Below are positions 48,262-51,277 of a stretch of DNA of 51,277 bases, piece after piece; positions within the stretch are counted from its first letter, which is position 1, and each line of letters opens with the position of its first letter. This stretch comes from Fangia hongkongensis FSC776 = DSM 21703. Its GTDB lineage: Bacteria; Pseudomonadota; Gammaproteobacteria; Francisellales; Francisellaceae. Under the pieces are notes generated by a model. That model ran no database searches and was not told where the DNA came from. It saw only the letters and a list, made by a program, of their open reading frames with translations. The stretch is taken from contig NZ_KB902247.1 in the NCBI RefSeq assembly GCF_000379445.1, forward strand, positions 1 to 51,277, read 5' to 3'. The translations under genes and the position numbers were made by a program.

Positions 48262-49704
48262 ATGCAAAAAAGCACATCGCATGGAAATATACTGCCTGAC
48301 ACAGAAGCCATGCTTGTCAGAACGTTGGAGGAGCTTTTACTAGAGACAAAAGATAAATTAGAGCAGGCTTTTTATGACCGACTCACACACGAGCGAAACG
48401 CGCACCTTCTTGAGCAGTACCCTTGGTTTTTTGGCGGCTCCCCACTTAAAGTTTTGGCTAAGTTAAACTTTCACTCTCTTGTTAATAAACCAATTTATCT
48501 GGGCTATGAAGACCAGATCTCACTGATTTCAAATAAACAAACCGTCACATTAACCCCAATGTGCGCCACCTATCTACACCCCTTTAACATTACCAATGTA
48601 AAAATATTGCCGCATGAGTGTGTTATTGATTTTAACTCGGAACATGAATGTTTATTGCCTGAGATATTTGATCTTCACATGGCCTCGCACAATAGCACGC
48701 TAAAAGAGCAAACCTTGGCATCTTGGTTGTATCTTAAACTACTTAAATCCGAGCCTTATATAACCATTTCACAATTTAGATATACAGGCCAAATTAATAT
48801 TCAAAAGAGCATCTTTCACCACCAGTGTTCTTATCATACACTCTATCAGACTCTCAAGGCACCTGAGACACAGCAAAGGCTAACAATAAGCCTCCCAAGT
48901 GACATTGCACTTCGCCCTTGCCGTCATTTTTCCTTGCACTTCCCCATCAATGTAGATAGTGATGCATTAAATGGCACAGATATTCAAAAGATGTTGCACA
49001 CCAATTTGCTGCCCCTTGAGAATATCTATCGAGACAACCCTGACACCATATCAACGCACTTTGCTCAGAAAAAATATCAGCTTAAACTAAATAATCAAAA
49101 GAACACTGCTATTAATCAGATCTTTAAAGTTACCGATGAAAATCACCAACTCATCCCAAAAAGCTTTTATAAAATTTCCTGCAATGACACCAGTCAATAT
49201 CAACTCACACTAACAGGTCATTACTTATTGCACCATGTTAACCAAGCTGAAAAAAGCACCCCCTCCACCAATCAACGCTGGCTTATCCACAGCGCTTGTC
49301 ATGACAACATTCTCTTATCTCCCAGCGAGATTAAATTTGCTAAACTAAACTTTAAAAGCATCTCTATTGATGCGTACCACTTACATATTTTTCGCCTTTA
49401 CCCACAAATTCCTTTTAAGTTTAAATCTTTATCTTATCTAGAGGGGTTAGAAAACCTAAACTATCAGCAATTAACAGTGAATGAAGTCAGAACGATTGTT
49501 CCCCATCTTAAAGATTGCGCATTCTATGATGAAATACTCAATTACATAAGCAACCTTGAGCCAAGCATGAATTGGCAAAAGTTTTATCAAAAAAAGCCTT
49601 ATAAACAACTTACCAGCTATTATGCTGCCTTTATTGAAGACATCATCGACAACATTGATCTTTTTCTCAAAGATATCAGTATATTAGAGAGTCATATATC
49701 ATGA
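48262..49704 (+). CDS. tssF: T6SS baseplate protein TssF-like (IglH-like)
   Basis: About 480 residues from the ATG at 48262 (GTGAG upstream); a GTG at 48250 inside the tssK end would add four residues. The order of a helical N-terminus with an E...L...YPW..GGSP block, a beta-rich middle, and a TNLLPLENIYRDNP motif (TssF proteins have a ..N..P..N.F/Y.... block here) points to TssF. It is shorter than canonical TssF (about 600), close to FPI IglH (about 475). It lies between tssK and the tssG-like gene, overlapping the latter by four bases. Confidence 0.7.
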   Translation: MQKSTSHGNILPDTEAMLVRTLEELLLETKDKLEQAFYDRLTHERNAHLLEQYPWFFGGSPLKVLAKLNFHSLVNKPIYLGYEDQISLISNKQTVTLTPMCATYLHPFNITNVKILPHECVIDFNSEHECLLPEIFDLHMASHNSTLKEQTLASWLYLKLLKSEPYITISQFRYTGQINIQKSIFHHQCSYHTLYQTLKAPETQQRLTISLPSDIALRPCRHFSLHFPINVDSDALNGTDIQKMLHTNLLPLENIYRDNPDTISTHFAQKKYQLKLNNQKNTAINQIFKVTDENHQLIPKSFYKISCNDTSQYQLTLTGHYLLHHVNQAEKSTPSTNQRWLIHSACHDNILLSPSEIKFAKLNFKSISIDAYHLHIFRLYPQIPFKFKSLSYLEGLENLNYQQLTVNEVRTIVPHLKDCAFYDEILNYISNLEPSMNWQKFYQKKPYKQLTSYYAAFIEDIIDNIDLFLKDISILESHIS

Positions 49705-50486
49705 CAACCGAAAGAAGTAAGCTGCAATTGCTGGTTGATTTTTTTAATCAACATAAGAATATTCACCCCGAGCTTATTTTGGATAGTTTAAAAATACTTA
49801 ACTTAAAAGCGCATGATTTGATTATTCTAGCAGGCGAAAAAAAATATACTCAAAGCATATTTCGCTATGTTCAAAAGCTCTCACTGTCAAATGGAAAACT
49901 ATCTTTACACTGCTTCATCCCAATTGAAGGAAGAGAAATATTTCAAACATTTGAGCATATAAAGCGCCGGTTTCCACTCATGGAAGATAAAATTGAGCAT
50001 TTTTATAATATGCTATTAAATATTTTTATTCGCTCTTTAATCCTTGAGTTTAATCCACAACTTACCCAATTCTTTGAACATGTGCGATCTAGGCAAAAAA
50101 TCACGCAAAATGACATACAAAAACACCTTCAGACCATCATTATCCACCCCTCCAATACATATATAACCAATAATTATATCCCAGCAAATATAACCAAAAA
50201 GTCATACAAAATTGGCCGAAGTTCAATCAGTAAAAGAAAACTTACTAAAGTGCTGCAAATACATATTAATACCGCCTTAAGCAGTAGCACGGATATTCAA
50301 TCTTTAAATGCGCAAACAGATATGTTCTTAGAATCGCTAGACACTTTTTTACCCAACAAAAAAATCCAGCTTATACATACGGTTCAAGTCTATAATTATC
50401 ACGGTGTTGGCGGTAAGCTTGGCGCGCTTCATATTGGGTCACGTCTTTGGACTAAGGCGCTAGTTAATTTTCCCAAAGATAAATAA
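49701..50486 (+). CDS. tssG: T6SS baseplate protein TssG-like (IglJ-like)
   Basis: 261 residues, start ATG overlapping the previous stop (ATGA). Length matches FPI IglJ (about 257). The middle has an LNIFIRSLILEFNP helix. The C-terminus ends with GVGGKLGALHIGSRLW, reminiscent of the TssG ending with an L...S.LG/W motif. Order after tssF supports TssG. No gp25 (TssE) features were seen in it. Its stop lies within the convergent end of the interrupted gene (overlap 23 bases). Confidence 0.6.
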   Translation: MTTERSKLQLLVDFFNQHKNIHPELILDSLKILNLKAHDLIILAGEKKYTQSIFRYVQKLSLSNGKLSLHCFIPIEGREIFQTFEHIKRRFPLMEDKIEHFYNMLLNIFIRSLILEFNPQLTQFFEHVRSRQKITQNDIQKHLQTIIIHPSNTYITNNYIPANITKKSYKIGRSSISKRKLTKVLQIHINTALSSSTDIQSLNAQTDMFLESLDTFLPNKKIQLIHTVQVYNYHGVGGKLGALHIGSRLWTKALVNFPKDK

Positions 50487-50947
50487 TACCTTTATCGCTA
50501 TATTTTTTTACATTCAACACGCGTAGATGAAGATTTCCATCAGACAAGTTCCAGCAAACCTCTCTTGCACTGTCATCTACATATGTGACATGCCCATCAG
50601 GGGAAAAAATAAAGCGCTTCCCTTTTAAGATTAAGGCTTCTGCCGCCCGATGCAGCCCTTTCTTATAAGCAACTGTTTTAGCTTTAGTTGCTAATTTAAG
50701 CTTATAGAGTTTCTCCTCCATCTCTTCATAAGTATTCTTTGTCACTTGAAGAGCATATGTATCTTTATATACAACCCCACCTGAAACAGCATATGCAACT
50801 TCCATCGCACTATATACATTGTTGCTTTTATGCATTGCATACAACATAGTCATAGGTGAACAACTTAGCACAAAACCTCTGTACCGACACATACGATAAT
50901 ACTCCATCATATCACACTGGGATAGCCGCTTTTCACCTTCATAATAA
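50464..50947 (-). pseudogene. Gene of unknown function cut at its 5' end by an IS1 copy
   Basis: An open frame of about 160 residues runs from the IS1 end (50948) to a stop at 50464. It has no internal start with a good ribosome site; the first Met codons are about 13 residues inside. The residues show no known family: a YYRMCRYRGFVLSC block, a middle Lys-rich helix and a final FSPDGHVTYVDDSAREVCWNLSDG segment. In-frame reading continues into the IS, so the true N-terminus is displaced or lost. It ends convergently with the tssG-like gene. Probably inactive or truncated. Confidence 0.6.
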
Positions 50948-51277
50948 GGTGGTGTTTCCCTTTGTCTTTTATATGTTTCTTCCCCATTCGACTCGATTGA
51001 TGTAAAGACCAATCACAGTGTCATGCATAAACTCGCTTTTTGAAAAACAAATGCTCTTTCTAGCAAGCCTTTTAATCCTTGTCCTAAAGGTTAGAAACTT
51101 ACGCTCAATCTTTTGTGTATTTCGCTTCCCTATCTCATGATATCTCTCAGGAATATATTTCGTGTAGCTGCCCCAGTCATCACTGAAAAAGCACTTTACC
51201 TTAAAATGCTGTAATGTTTTAAGCAGCACTTCAAATGTGTTATCCGTTCGCCTACCAAAACAATAAGCAACAATCTG
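50948..51277 (-). mobile_element. IS1-family insertion sequence, partial at right window edge
   Basis: The element ends at 50948 with GGTGGTGTTTCCC and continues past the window edge. It is in opposite orientation to the copy at 1-183, so the 51-kb segment is bracketed by inverted copies. The two copies differ at three bases in the shared 183. Confidence 0.9.
50969..51277 (-). CDS. IS1-family transposase (InsB type), partial
   Basis: 102 residues in one frame from the window edge to a TAA at 50969-50971. Reading from the edge it has VAYCFGRRTDNTFEVLL, then FFSDDWGSYTKY (the second Asp of the DDE triad lies in DDW), QKIER with the catalytic Glu, and TRIKRLARKSICFSKS. These blocks match E. coli IS1 InsB from memory (A.TFG.RTD..C..LL ... 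SDDWGSY ... Q.IER..LT.RTRIKRLARKTICFS). It is cut only by the window edge. Confidence 0.93.
   Translation of the reverse strand, partial: QIVAYCFGRRTDNTFEVLLKTLQHFKVKCFFSDDWGSYTKYIPERYHEIGKRNTQKIERKFLTFRTRIKRLARKSICFSKSEFMHDTVIGLYINRVEWGRNI

Noticed and set aside
49701-50486. Calling this gene TssE (gp25-like)
   Set aside because: It is about twice the TssE length and lacks the gp25 pattern; position after TssF and its C-terminus suit TssG better.
50969-51012. IS-derived start for the interrupted gene (182-residue fusion)
   Set aside because: The only start in that stretch is a TTG inside the transposase in another frame with no supporting ribosome site.

Overview
The window is a low-GC gammaproteobacterial segment that most resembles the Francisella/Fastidiosibacteraceae branch. 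PheS closely matches the Francisella protein, including a CxxC...CxxC insert. The right half carries a type VI secretion system (T6SS) of the Francisella pathogenicity island type (T6SS-ii), with recognisable IglA, IglB, IglC, DotU, PdpB, IglE, VgrG and IglD counterparts. All assignments come from reading the sequence and remembered family features. No database search was run and the species cannot be fixed.

Left part (1-25 kb) is mostly housekeeping. The first 183 bases are the end of an IS1-family element. Next come two tandem paralogous secreted proteins of unknown function, then pheT/pheS, a DUF4870 membrane protein, nadB, a complete dipeptide ABC importer operon dppABCDF (closer to Dpp than Opp), uvrD, a small superinfection-immunity-like membrane protein, tRNA-Arg(CCG), a SAM methyltransferase and an RND efflux pump with its membrane fusion protein. 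A large lipoprotein follows, then a small cluster of pilin-like / chaperone-like / pilin-like secreted proteins with no usher.

Right part (25.3-50.5 kb) is the T6SS. A long leftward operon of 13 genes runs iglB(tssC), iglC(hcp), iglA(tssB), dotU(tssL), a gp27-like spike hub (PdpA-like), pdpB(tssM), iglE(tssJ), a 903-residue PAAR-like (DUF4280) protein, a short gp5-like vgrG and four large or medium proteins of unknown function (357, 928, 1114 and 455 residues). A divergent rightward operon carries tssK(iglD), tssF-like and tssG-like baseplate genes. The two operons share a 475-base control region holding a candidate promoter and a long imperfect hairpin. No ClpV, TssE or TssA is recognisable. 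The window ends in a second IS1-family copy in opposite orientation, which has cut off the start of a gene of unknown function.

The likely logic is as follows. DotU, PdpB and IglE form the membrane complex; TssK, TssF and TssG form the baseplate; IglA/IglB form the sheath around an IglC tube; the hub, VgrG and PAAR-like protein form the tip. The unknown genes after vgrG are candidate secreted cargo or lineage-specific components. They and the giant PAAR-like protein are the most novel content here.
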